From positions 744,001-808,000 of the forward strand of contig CM074759.1 in NCBI GenBank assembly GCA_037355855.1: a DNA stretch of 64,000 bases, read 5' to 3'. How positions within the stretch are numbered: the stretch's first letter is position 1; every line of letters starts with the position of its first letter. Shown here one piece after another: positions 54,657-64,000 of this stretch. Source of the stretch: Pseudo-nitzschia pungens (Eukaryota > Bacillariophyta > Bacillariophyceae > Bacillariales > Bacillariaceae). The position numbers and the translations under genes are program-made. Under the pieces are notes generated by a model that saw nothing but the letters and a program-made list of their open reading frames with translations, searched no databases and had not been told where the DNA came from.

Positions 54657-57600
54657 TCAGAATTTACCACCTTTCTTGATACCCATCTTGCCTGTTGCAG
54701 CCTTTGCACGCGCCAAACCAGTTCCACCACCTTTGAGCAGACCTCCACCTTGCCTCACTTGTTCGTTCATTGCGGCAACCTCTCCTTCCAACCAGTTGAA
54801 ATTCTTTTGGCGCTTTGCTCGCGCCTTGCCGTCTCTCTTCTCCTTTTCCTTTCGTCGCTCCGACTCGATAAATGCACCGTCCATGCGAAGCTCTCGGGAA
54901 ATGGCCTTGTGCTCACGCTTGTACTCACGGCGCGTTCGATCGATCGCGGCCTGGGCCGATTTCTTGCCCTTGTCGCGTGACATGGAGTATCGGGTTGGGT
55001 CTTCCATGCGAGGAGCCAGCGTTTTGATGGCCATCTCGCTTGCGGTTGCTCTTCCTCGTCGTTGGAGGGGAGTCCTCTCGGCTGGGCAGACTTTGGCTAT
55101 CAGCGCTGCTGTTTTCGCGATTTTCTTCTGCAGGTCGAGTGGGTACGACTTGGGTTGAAGACTCAAAATAGCATTGGAAACCTCGCACAACAGTTCGGTT
55201 TCGGCTGAAACCGAAAAGGAGCCGCCAAGCGCTTCGGTGTATTTTTCAATCAAGCTCATACACAACGAAAGCAACGTCACAGCGGCTTCTGGGCTCTCAT
55301 CGTTCATGATAAAATCGTTCTCGATTTTCAGCGAGGGGAGAGATGTTTCTTCGTATTTGGAGACATTCTCGCGCAGTGACTCAGAGAACGGTTGACTGTA
55401 AGCCGTTTGAAGCGCAGGGTTTGTGAATCTAGCTGCATCGTCGGGAGAAAACAATCGGATGGCCGAGGCAATGAAACTGAGTGCCTCGGGTACAACTCGT
55501 TTGGCCTCCTTCGAATACTCCATCAACAACCCGGAGAACAGGATGCCCATTGTGAGGTCGTACGTAGATAACACCGGTGTTTGCGCCGTGTACTGCGCCA
55601 AGAGCAGGATGGCGGGTGTGACAACGTGATGGCGACGATCGGTGACTGGAAAGATATGCCCAAGAGCTCGCATCAAAAAGAAAACCCCGGTCGTTGGCCA
55701 TGCACTCCAAAACCCATCATCTTCCATCTCCTCGTCACCACGGACAAACTCCGAATCACGCAATCGCTTATCGTGAGCATTGCGGAGAATTCCGATTCGG
55801 CGGCTCCACACGGCTCCTGCACTTTCTGGTGAATCCTGGGCCATCTCGTACATTACTTTCGTGATGCTGTTTAGTTGATCGTATCGTCCGAGTTCTTGCC
55901 CGCCGTCCCCTGAATCGAAAATTGCATCCCCTACTGCGATAAATCGACGGAGCAAGACATCGTAAAAGTTTTGCATTTTCTCTCCATTTCGATGATCCAG
56001 CCTTACAGAGTTGGAAGCGTGGATTCGTTTGATGATCGTGGAAGCATCTTTTCCGGTAGATGCGTATCGTCCTATCAGGTCGTGAAGCCCTTCTAAAGTT
56101 GTGACCGCTTCGAACACGTACGGAATCTCAGTTCTTTCGTTATTATCACAAAACAGAATTCAAAACGAAGAAAAACAACGTTAGTATGACGAAATGAATG
56201 GATGTGATTGCCAGGGAGACACACAAGTGTGAATTGCAACTTGAGGGTACTATGTGGCATGGTTTTTGTTCTTGGTGCTTCTTCTGTCATTACAAAGATG
56301 GGAGAGCAAAACGCCCTACAGCACCTCGGAGGGCACGTGTACGGAATATGCAGCGACTAGGCTACACACGCACGTGTGACAAATGGAATGAAGAAGCACC
56401 GTACTCCTCTGAACCCTCTCAGCAAGTGAAATATATGGTCACGTACCGTGCTTTTTCTTTCGCCAGTTTTCGCTTCATTTGCTCTATCTTGGCTTCATCG
56501 TTTTTCGTTTCTTTTTTGTCGGCCTTTTTGCTTTCTTCTACGGGACGGACATTTTTTGGAACCATGCGTTCCTCGGTATCGCCATCGTCATATTCAACAT
56601 CGTACGTGATAGCTCCTGTACTACTTTCGTGAACCTTGGTAATTATTCCCTCGTACCAGTTTTCACGGCCCTCAAATTGCTCAGCTGCTCGATAGTTTCC
56701 GCGGATACGAGTTCCCTCCGAGAGTGGATGGCCTTCCGTATCATCTTCTTCATCTTCCGAGTCTGAATCACCACCATCCGAGTCTGACTCGTCTGCATCC
56801 TGCTCTATGTACGTTCCATCTGCTGTAAATCTAACTTCGTCGGCTTTGTCTCCATCGCCGTCATCATCAGAGTCGGAGAGTTCGTCGGGATTAAGTTGTT
56901 TTCGCTTCGACTTCTTTTTCTTCTTGCCATCTCCAATCGAAATATCCGAAAAGTCATCTTCCTCAAAGTCTCCATTCATTCTTGCCAACCTTCTAGTTTC
57001 CAGCTCATGGAGTCGCTCGGATTCTTCCTTGGCGATTTCTTCCGGTGTCTTTGTTCGATCGGTCGCCCGTCTCTTGGGCTTGGCCATCATTTCACGCAGC
57101 TCGGCGTTCCATTGGTTCATTTCCAGATCTTCCTGCGTCGGCTTGGGAGGTATCAGCGGTCTCTTTTCGTTTTTCCGGTATTTCAACAACGCCGACAACT
57201 CTCCAAAGTCCTCGTCCATTTTTTCAAAGGTATCGACTTGCGTTTCCTTGGCCTGCATTTTTTCGGCCTTCATTGCTTTTCGTCTGGCAATCAAGTCGTC
57301 CAATTCGGTCTTTCTCGTTTGACCATAAAGCTGGGACAAGTCCGTCCCCGATGACATGGAGTTCCCATACGGGTTGGAGGTTCCCATTCCCGAACCACCG
57401 AAATGGAGTTCCGTATCGACAGCCTCCAAGTTGCCCCCATCGTCTTCGTCATCCGAGTAGAGTGCCTCGCTCTTGTTTGGATCGAGTTTCTTGCCCTTGT
57501 GGGTGAGAAAGACATCGTTGTCGTCATCATCGTCGTCGAGTCGGAATTTGGACGACCGGCGGGACTGCCGGGTTCGTTCCTTGACCAAACGGGCCAACAT

Positions 57601-57900
57601 TTTGTCTTCTTCCGACATGCCCGCATCGTATTGACCGATACGGCGATCGACAAACGTGTTGGCCTTTTTCGAATCTTTGAGGTTCGAGCGCAAGGTATTT
57701 TGGCGTCGTTGCAGGCTCTCCAGGGAATGTTTGGTAGATTTCGGTTTGGAAACGGGGCGATTGTGCACCTCGTGCTTGGGGCGCTTGAACCGAGCCGTCA
57801 TTTCGAAGGGATTGCCCGGATCACTTCCACCATTGCGACGGACGAGGCCCTTTGGCAACGAGCTCAGCGCTCGCTTGGCCTTGTGGTTTCGTTTCCCCAT
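54657..57900 (-). CDS. NOP14: NOP14, small-subunit ribosome biogenesis factor, with a Tudor-like insertion
   Basis: Exon 1 is 57900-56447 and exon 2 is 56133-54657, with a 313-nt GT-AG intron (56446-56134). Phase-2 splicing joins AKEKAR to TEIPYVFEAVTTLEGL; 976 residues. NOP14 is a nucleolar component of the SSU processome needed for 18S rRNA maturation. Diagnostic parts: the N-terminal NPFE, DEDFGELSALLKY, QWNAELREMM, DRTKTPEEIAKEESERLHEL, and RRLARMNGDFEEDDFSD. The C-terminal helical half ends in basic helices (AIDRTRREYKREHKAISREL) and a Gly/Lys-rich tail. Residues about 395-454 look like a Tudor or Agenet-type barrel (TRIRGNY, NWYEGIITKV, TYDVEYDDGDTEERMV, VRPVEE), placed after the acidic stretch where other NOP14 proteins have only a linker. 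Identity is strong; the role of the insertion is unknown. Confidence 0.93.
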
Positions 57901-58597
57901 TCTATTTATCTCTTTTCCCACAGCTATGTTTTCGATAGATATGCAGGACTTCTGAGCTACGCTGGCTAAGATCTTCGTTGGAAAAAATAATTATGAGAGG
58001 GATTCCGATTGCAACTCATGCCACAAGAAGGTTTCGTCTTTCGTCACATCACATACCGATGATTATCATTCGTTGTCGTTTTCTTCATTTCCCATGATTT
58101 TTGAATGGTAACAACAGCGATTTTGGTCTGCGTCTCGATTCTTGACGATGGTTAGATTCCGAATTCCTTCATAAATGAGGGATTGGATACGCGATGTTCA
58201 GTCACGGACGGAAGGTATTTTCTTTCGTTTTGCACGATTCAACCGAAAAGTGGGAATGATTTGGGAATCCATCAGGAGAGCACTTTCCAATTTCGCAAAC
58301 CGATGGAATTTTACCTATCGAAAAAATGATTCCCCGCTCTCCGCCCATCTCACACCTTACAACGCTCGGAAACGTAAGGTTCTTAAAATGCAGTAACAAA
58401 TTACCGGTAATCTTAGCATGGGCGACAGCTCGACGTCCATCGAAGCAATCCGACGGAACAACGCGACACCATAGACGGGATTAACACTCTATAAAAACGA
58501 ACCGGCTGAAACGCTGGTTCATCCACTATAAAAAAACTTTTGTTTCACCCTCTCTGATTGATTGATTGTCTCTCGGTTGAACCATTCCTTCGGTTGG
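57901..58597. other. Divergent spacer between NOP14 and spermidine synthase genes
   Basis: No gene is supported. It contains ACGTAAGGTTCTT near 58373 and TTACCGGTAATCTTAG near 58401, two of the recurring words, and a TATAAAAAAAC stretch at about 58526-58540 that could serve as a TATA-like element about 60 nt before the synthase start. Confidence 0.4.
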
Positions 58598-59692
58598 ATG
58601 GTGGTACAGGCAGCTACGGGCAATGGGTCCATCGCCAAGCATATCAGTGTTGGCGGTGGCAAGAACAGGGTGAAGAAGATCAGCGGGATCGGTCCGGATG
58701 GTTGGTTTACGGATACCGTGCCCATGTGGTCGGGGCAGAAGTTTTCTATCGCTCTGGAGGACAGATCGTCGCCGAGCAGCAGCATTCTCTTTCACGAACA
58801 ATCGGAATACCAAGAGATTCTTATCTTTCAATCTGCCAAATACGGGAAAGTAATGGCAATCGATGGTATTTTGCAGCTTACGGAACGAGACGCATTCACC
58901 TTCCACGAAATGATGACTCATCTACCGCTGTTCTCCCACCGCAATCCAGAACACGTTTTGATTGTGGGCGGCGGCGACGGTTTGATACTGCAGGAGGTTC
59001 TCCGACACAAGGAGGTAAAGAAGGTGACAATGGTCGAGATCGACCCATTGGTCATCCATGCCTCAAAAGAATGCCTGAAAGTCGTTCCTCCCGAAATTTA
59101 CGACGAGCCACGCGTCGAAATCATCCACGCGGACGCCGCCGAATACGTCCAGGATCCGGAAAACCACAACAAGTTCGACGTCATTCTGCAGGACGCACTA
59201 GACCCCCTGGGACCGGGTGAAACCCTGTTTGAACCAAAGTTTTACGACTACATGCACGACGCGCTCCGACCGGGCGGGATCGTCTGCACCCAGGGAGAAA
59301 ACGTGTGGATTCATTTCGAGCTCATGCGGGATCTGGTGATGTGCTGCAAGGACATTTTTGGGCACGCCGAATACGCCGTCACCAGTGTCCCGTCGTATCC
59401 GTGCGGCGAGATCGGTTTCATCGTGGCACGCAAGGGCGTGGACAATCGCAGCTGCAACGTCCCCGTTCGAAGACCCGATGCCGCCTTTCAGAAACAATTG
59501 AAATGGTACAATCCGCAGATGCATCGGGCTGCCTTTGTCCTTCCGCAATACGTCGCAGAAAAATTGAACGGCGACGAGACCGAAGACGGTGACGATTCGA
59601 GTGCTTTTGTCGGCGCTGGATATTATGACGACGACAACGACGGGAATGAAGAGGAAGACCGGTGCATTCTGTCGCAATGCGTGATTAGTTGA
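58598..59692 (+). CDS. SRM: Spermidine synthase
   Basis: ATG at 58598, 364 residues, single exon. The enzyme transfers an aminopropyl group from decarboxylated S-adenosylmethionine to putrescine. The N-terminal beta domain is followed by SEYQEILIFQS, AIDGILQLTERDAF, VLIVGGGDGLILQEVLRH (124-141, nucleotide loop), VEIDPLVI, the catalytic-Asp loop QDALDPLGP (Asp199, Asp202), CTQGENVWIHF, and SVPSYPCGEIGF with the conserved Tyr. Two positions deviate from common spermidine synthases: GGGDGG reads GGGDGL, and DSSDP reads DALDP. Catalytic Asp and Tyr positions are kept, so activity is likely. A thermospermine or other aminopropyl specificity is possible. The acidic C-terminal tail (EDGDD through DDDNDGNEEED) is an extra. 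The product was probably cytosolic, as no targeting peptide is clear. Confidence 0.92.
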   Translation: MVVQAATGNGSIAKHISVGGGKNRVKKISGIGPDGWFTDTVPMWSGQKFSIALEDRSSPSSSILFHEQSEYQEILIFQSAKYGKVMAIDGILQLTERDAFTFHEMMTHLPLFSHRNPEHVLIVGGGDGLILQEVLRHKEVKKVTMVEIDPLVIHASKECLKVVPPEIYDEPRVEIIHADAAEYVQDPENHNKFDVILQDALDPLGPGETLFEPKFYDYMHDALRPGGIVCTQGENVWIHFELMRDLVMCCKDIFGHAEYAVTSVPSYPCGEIGFIVARKGVDNRSCNVPVRRPDAAFQKQLKWYNPQMHRAAFVLPQYVAEKLNGDETEDGDDSSAFVGAGYYDDDNDGNEEEDRCILSQCVIS

Positions 59693-60596
59693 TGAATTCG
59701 GACGAAACCAGCGCATGCTAAATTACATTATTACTATGCTGTTATATCTATAGAGTCGTTTGAACAAGATACGACCCAGGTACTTCGGAATTACTCCAGA
59801 TTTGGAAACCGCCTTTCTCTGGATTTGCAAACAGGCTTTCAGTGCTTTCATGGAAAAACTTACCAGAAAAAGACCATTACGTCGTACTGATCCGAAATGT
59901 GGAATAATAATACAGACATAGCTCGAGTATATGTGTGAAATAGTACTCTACTAGACACTAACTCTTACAACAATGAAGCAGCAACAGAAAAATGAAGCAG
60001 CAACAGAAAATACTATTAGTGGCAGGAATCTCAAGTTCAAAAGAAAAATTAGAAGGCTTGAAGTAATATCATCCTTATCTTCTTGATTGAGTTGCGAGTA
60101 GGTACGTACCGGTACATCCTGTTGTAAGGTTACGAATCATCTTAAATAATCTTAAGCCTCGAAAGTAATCCCGATTATCATAGTATTCGTATTGTTCGTA
60201 TGTACGAAAATCATAAACAATGCAACCACGTTTCGACAAGTTTTTAGTGATGTTGGGGAGGGTTGAAATCGTCGTCATCAATTCCACGCCACACCATCGG
60301 CAAAAAAAGAAGACTGCTGCATCATCACATCTTTCTCTATTTTCCAAAATCGCGAACGGGGAATCTTACGGTGGGGTACCGGTATGAGTACAAGTAGTGT
60401 AAGACTGCCGTAGCGGAAAGTCTTCTCGTATTCAACTCTGTTCGCAACAGATGGGGAAAGCACTCGTAAGACTCACTTCTTGTACAGAATACATTGGTAG
60501 ACGACAATCGTTTTTGTTCGTTTACTTTTCGCTTTTGTAGTGGTACCGTAGAAGTCATTCCCAGACTCAGCTTATAGTCGACAACGAGTTCCAAAC
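59693..60596. other. Spacer between spermidine synthase and desaturase genes
   Basis: No gene is supported. It contains AATGAAGCAGCAACAGAAAA as a direct duplicate (about 59971 and 59992), GTACCGGTAC at 60106-60115 followed by TTGTAAGGTTACG, and GGTACCGGTATG near 60376. It should include the desaturase promoter. Confidence 0.5.
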
Positions 60597-62116
60597 ATGG
60601 CCCCCGACGCTGACCGCCTGAGACAACGCCACACCAAGGTCGTGGGCGACAAAGACGGATCGGACGAAACCGTCCTTCGCATTTCGACTCTGAAGACTTT
60701 GGGAGAAACCGAGGTTGTGATCGATGGCGCCATCTACGACATCAAGGATTTCGATCACCCCGGTGGCGAGTCGATTTTGTTGTTCGGAGGAAACGATGTC
60801 ACCGTTCAGTACAAAATGATCCACCCGTACCACACCGAGAAGCACCTCGAGAAGATGAAGCGTGTTGGTACCGTCCCCGATTACAGCAGCGAGTGAGTTT
60901 TGAAACCGTGAAAAAGCGTGCGTGAAATGAATAATAGTTTGTCGGGTCGCATATTTTGGATGGAGGATACCTTCGTGTAGCTCACTATGCTTCTTTACAA
61001 CATCCAATTTTGGTGTGCAGATACGTCTGGGATACTCCTTTCGAACGCGAAATCAAGCGCGAAGTCTTTAAGATTGTTCGACGTGGACGCGAGTTCGGAA
61101 CGTGGGGATATTTCGCTCGCGCCTTCTTTTACATCGGTCTCTTTTTCTCCCTGCAGTACCTTTGGGTAACCACCCCCACCACTCTGGGCTTGGCCGTCAT
61201 CTACGGTATTTCCCAGGCCTTCATCGGATTGAACGTCCAGCACGACGCGAACCACGGAGCCGCCTCGAAGAAGGCATGGGTCAACAATCTTTTGGGACTC
61301 GGAGCGGATTTCATCGGAGGAAGCAAATGGTTGTGGATGGAACAACACTGGACGCATCACTCCTACACCAACCACCACGAGAAAGATCCCGACAGTTACG
61401 GTGCCGAACCAATGCTTCTCTGGAACGATTATCCCCCGGGTCACGAGAAGCGCGGTTTCATGCATCGGTTCCAAGCCTTTTACTACATCTTTGTGTTGGC
61501 TGGATATTGGACGTCCTCGGTGTTCAACAAACAAATTCTGGACTTGAAGCAGTCCGGAGCCGCCACCGTGGGTATCAACATGGAAAACCCCTACATTCGA
61601 AAGAGCCGAAAGTACGCTATCGGTTTGCGACTTTTGTACATCTACACGAACTGCATCGCCCCCTTCATCACCGTCGGAGGATTTTCGTGGAGCGTCTTTG
61701 GACACATCATGGTCATGGGAGCTGCCTCCAGCTTGACCCTGGCCATTTTGTTTGCCCTTTCCCACAACTTTGAGCACGTTGATCGCGACCCCACCTACGA
61801 CACCCGCCACGGGGGAGAAGGAACCTGTTGGTTCAAGTCGCAGGTCGAGACGTCCTCGACCTACGGTGGATTCATCTCCGGAGCCCTTACCGGCGGCCTC
61901 AACTTCCAGGTCGAGCACCACTTGTTCCCCCGCATGTCGAGTGCCTGGTACCCCTACATTGCGCCAACCGTCCGTGAGGTTTGCAAGAAGCACGGCGTGA
62001 AGTACGCGTACTACCCATGGGTCTGGCAGAACTTGATCTCTACCATCAAGTACGTCCACCAAGCCGGTACCGGATCCAACTGGGCTCACGGAAACCCCTA
62101 CTCCGGAACCCAATAG
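60597..62116 (+). CDS. Delta-5 fatty acid desaturase with cytochrome b5 domain
   Basis: Exon 1 is 60597-60892 and exon 2 is 61021-62116, with a 128-nt GT-AG intron. Phase-2 splicing gives DYSSEYVWDTPFERE; 463 residues. The start MAPDADRLRQR, the segment NDVTVQYKMIHPYHTEK, and the C-terminal QVEHHLFPRMSS region resemble Phaeodactylum delta-5 desaturase closely. The N-terminal cytochrome b5 domain has heme motif HPGG (54-57). Three histidine boxes are present: HDANH (173-177), QHWTHH (His208, His211, His212), and QVEHH (395-399), where Gln replaces the first His as in front-end desaturases. Four hydrophobic helices support an ER membrane protein. By homology it inserts the delta-5 double bond that makes arachidonic or eicosapentaenoic acid. 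Delta-6 activity is less likely but cannot be excluded by sequence alone. Confidence 0.96.
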
Positions 62117-62294
62117 ATAACGAATCAACGAAACGAAAGAGTATCGATAACTCGAATGGTTGCTTTCGTTCTAGCGATTGTCACTCGTAGCTAAATTAAA
62201 GTCTGAGCAAATATTGATAAGTTTCTTCTAGTATATTGTTTCTTCCCGCGGTTTATCGGTTTCCTGTATGGTGCTATTTCGTCACCGTTCCAAC

Positions 62295-62684
62295 TCAAAG
62301 GTCCGGATTCAGTTTCGGAAGCTCCAGTCCGGCCCTTGCAGCAGCTCGCCGACTCATTTCTTTCGGGGACAGCTGGTTCTCGGCGCCCGTATCCAATTTC
62401 TGCAGCCTGCGTCTCTCGTCCATGTCCTGTCGAAGGATCATGTACTCGTACGCCAGTTTGTGGAGTTCTCTCGTCTTGTTGTTTTTGTTTTTGTCGTTTG
62501 CGTCGTTCTCGGACGATTCGAGCGCGGCGGCCCGGTACCGGTCGAGAACGTACGTCGTAGTGGCGCCTCTGCCATTTTGTCTCGCTTGCTGGTGTGCCGC
62601 GGAAAGCTCCTTGGGATCCAGCCTGAGCCGGCGCAGAATACCTCGCGCAACGTGCAGAGGCGGGATTTTCGCGGAAGCCGACAT
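62295..62684 (-). CDS. FMC1-like (LYR superfamily) small mitochondrial assembly factor
   Basis: 129 residues, ATG at 62684. The N-terminus VARGILRRLRLDPKEL resembles the LYR-type helix RGLLRELR of FMC1. The middle ELHKLAYEYMILRQDMDERRRL and the end MSRRAAARAGLELPKLN align in order with the helical middle and the AGLxGLKLP end of animal FMC1. FMC1 proteins help assemble mitochondrial ATP synthase. The insert ALESSENDANDKNKNNK is a low-complexity loop. The match is from memory of the family pattern and is moderate. Another LYR-like or unnamed diatom protein remains possible. It converges on the desaturase gene with 178 nt between stops. Confidence 0.6.
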   Translation of the reverse strand: MSASAKIPPLHVARGILRRLRLDPKELSAAHQQARQNGRGATTTYVLDRYRAAALESSENDANDKNKNNKTRELHKLAYEYMILRQDMDERRRLQKLDTGAENQLSPKEMSRRAAARAGLELPKLNPDL

Positions 62685-63468
62685 TTTCGTAGTTCTTGTG
62701 CGATGAATGATTCAAACAATACTGTATTTTTTCCTTTCCGAAACTGGATTTGGCATGTACATGTACAGCTTCTCAACCAATAAAGTCCTCGCGATTTATG
62801 TCGGTGCCTCTAGGCTCTAAGGACAAGTGCAGGAGTCTGAAACAGGTTTGACGTATCCAATGCAGCAGAACGAACCCGTGCTATGGTGCTATCGACGACT
62901 CTCGATGTAGAGATCGTTGTTCATTGTTTGGAGGATTTGGCACATGGTCAAATTCAAAAGTCGAATGGTGAGGTTAGTCCACGCGAGAAACGCCTTCAAA
63001 CCTACCAAATTTGCAAACTACATACGATACATATCTTTGGTACCAAAGCAAAGCATCGTTGTCAAAAGTCAAGTCCGGTTTCAATTTCAATCACGAACGA
63101 ACGATTCGAGGATGACGGAGAACGATCACCAAAGCTTCCACGAGACAATTTTTTTCTTCTGTTTTCGAAGTGAAAGATCTTGCTTGACGCCATCGGTCGA
63201 AACGGAAACACCACTGTCGTTGAGACAATCGATTGCGAACGAAGAGCACAAGGTGCAGCTTCTGCTATCACTTCCTATATCGACGGCGCACAGTCTCAAA
63301 ATCTTAGCTCCATTGCGTCTCCCCATCGCTATAAGCTCTCTAGACTTCACCCGACCAATACTATCTTACGGATTGATTGATTCATTCATTCCAAGACTTC
63401 ACCACCAGACGACGCCGATATTCCGTCAAATTCCCCACGCGTGACAGACATAAAGTCAATAACTAATA
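62685..63468. other. Divergent spacer between FMC1-like and right-edge genes
   Basis: No gene is supported. TGTACATGTACA lies near 62756. A GATTGATTGATTCATTCATTCC run at 63371-63392 sits about 80 nt before the right-edge gene. Confidence 0.4.
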
Positions 63469-64000
63469 ATGGCAGCCACGGACGCTTCTCTCCAGATACG
63501 ATCGCCGGCGTGGGCACAAAACGGTCGATCATCACCGCGGATCCTAAACCTTGTGTTGCGCACGCTGATATCATTATTGACGCTGCCCGCCCTGTGTTTC
63601 TCCGAAAACGATTCGACGCGAAGCAAGATTGTTTACCGGGAATCCGAATCGCAATCGCAATCGCAATCGCCTCCCCCCGGGTGTCACCGCAGCATCCGGC
63701 CGTCGTACTTTCTCGAAAACACTTTCGACGCGCACCGATTGGTGGTGAACATCCCCGAGAACCTTCCGCGGAAAAACACGAAAATCGACGTCGATTACGA
63801 CACCGGAGAAATCGAACTCTTTGGGTGGTGGATGCAGCGCAAAATCCGTGGCGAGGTCCCCACAAAACTGTGCGTGCATCATCGATGGGCGATCGATCCC
63901 GAATTCCTCAGCGAGGAGGCGATGCTGTCCGAAGACCTGGTGTCGATCTTCGACATGGTCATGTCGCTGCAGGATCGGCAACTGGTGCTTTCTCTCCCGG
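63469..64000 (+). CDS. Secretory-pathway protein with an Hsp20-like domain, cut by the right edge
   Basis: ATG at 63469 opens a frame that stays open to the window end (177 codons seen). A hydrophobic stretch ILNLVLRTLISLLTLPALCF near residues 27-46 is a likely signal peptide, followed by an (SQ)n run. The part from about residue 85 has Hsp20/alpha-crystallin-like strands: HRLVVNIPENLPRKNTKIDV, GEIELFGWW, and finally DRQLVLSLP, which recalls the closing GxLxIxLP strand. The match is weak and the middle is divergent, so the Hsp20-like call is tentative. The missing 3' part would settle it. Confidence 0.45.
   Translation, partial: MAATDASLQIRSPAWAQNGRSSPRILNLVLRTLISLLTLPALCFSENDSTRSKIVYRESESQSQSQSPPPGCHRSIRPSYFLENTFDAHRLVVNIPENLPRKNTKIDVDYDTGEIELFGWWMQRKIRGEVPTKLCVHHRWAIDPEFLSEEAMLSEDLVSIFDMVMSLQDRQLVLSLP

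Noticed and set aside
60995..62128. 377-codon minus-strand open frame
   Set aside because: It is antisense to the desaturase exon, which is certain. The translation is Gly/Val/Asp-rich without a family.

Overview
The window is nuclear DNA of a photosynthetic stramenopile, most likely a pennate diatom. The clearest evidence is a cytochrome-b5-fused front-end desaturase at 60597-62116 that resembles the Phaeodactylum delta-5 desaturase almost throughout. Other support comes from a DUF6824 gene, a diatom-type CxxC/FP/CxxCP protein, a heat-shock-factor gene, a plastid-type presequence with an F at the expected cleavage site on a Rubisco-methyltransferase-like protein, and short GT-AG introns of about 110-315 nt. 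Species cannot be fixed from the sequence alone.

I support 24 protein-coding genes, two of them cut by the window edges. In order: an edge fragment (-), SDE2-like (+), RecQ helicase (+), HSF (-), helical-repeat organelle protein (+), mitochondrial-carrier-like (-), sulfotransferase-like (+), SET/Rubisco LSMT-like (-), CMD family (+), NCBP2/CBP20 (+), PAXBP1/GCFC (-), UBA-like Asn/Gly-repeat protein (+), diatom Zn-type protein (-), PrsW-like protease (+), polyQ/ARM-like (-), LRR-like (+), choline-transporter-like (-), DUF6824 (+), DHHC palmitoyltransferase (+), NOP14 (-), spermidine synthase (+), delta-5 desaturase (+), FMC1-like (-), and a secreted Hsp20-like fragment (+). Strands alternate in 19 of 23 neighbouring pairs and no two minus-strand genes are adjacent, so most neighbours are convergent or divergent. 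There is no operon or functional island. RNA processing and ribosome assembly (SDE2, NCBP2, PAXBP1, NOP14), lipid and polyamine metabolism, and membrane proteins are interspersed.

Six genes between 9.2 and 30.6 kb need one or more single-base frame changes to be read through, several of them at homopolymers. The other genes, including 2.9-3.2 kb uninterrupted reading frames, are clean. These breaks look like consensus indels or recent decay; raw reads or transcripts would decide.

Intergenic DNA is rich in recurring short words: AAGGTTAC/GTAACCTT, the palindrome GTACCGGTAC, and CTAGTAGTA concentrated at 47-52.5 kb. It also holds a 166-bp tandem duplication at 12.3-12.6 kb and many microsatellites. 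I found no tRNA, rRNA, CRISPR array, complete transposon, or compact new multi-gene system. The most interesting items are unusual domain architectures (SDE2+SPRY, NOP14+Tudor-like, duplicated acidic motif in RecQ, spermidine synthase with an altered GGGDGG loop) and the regular strand alternation.
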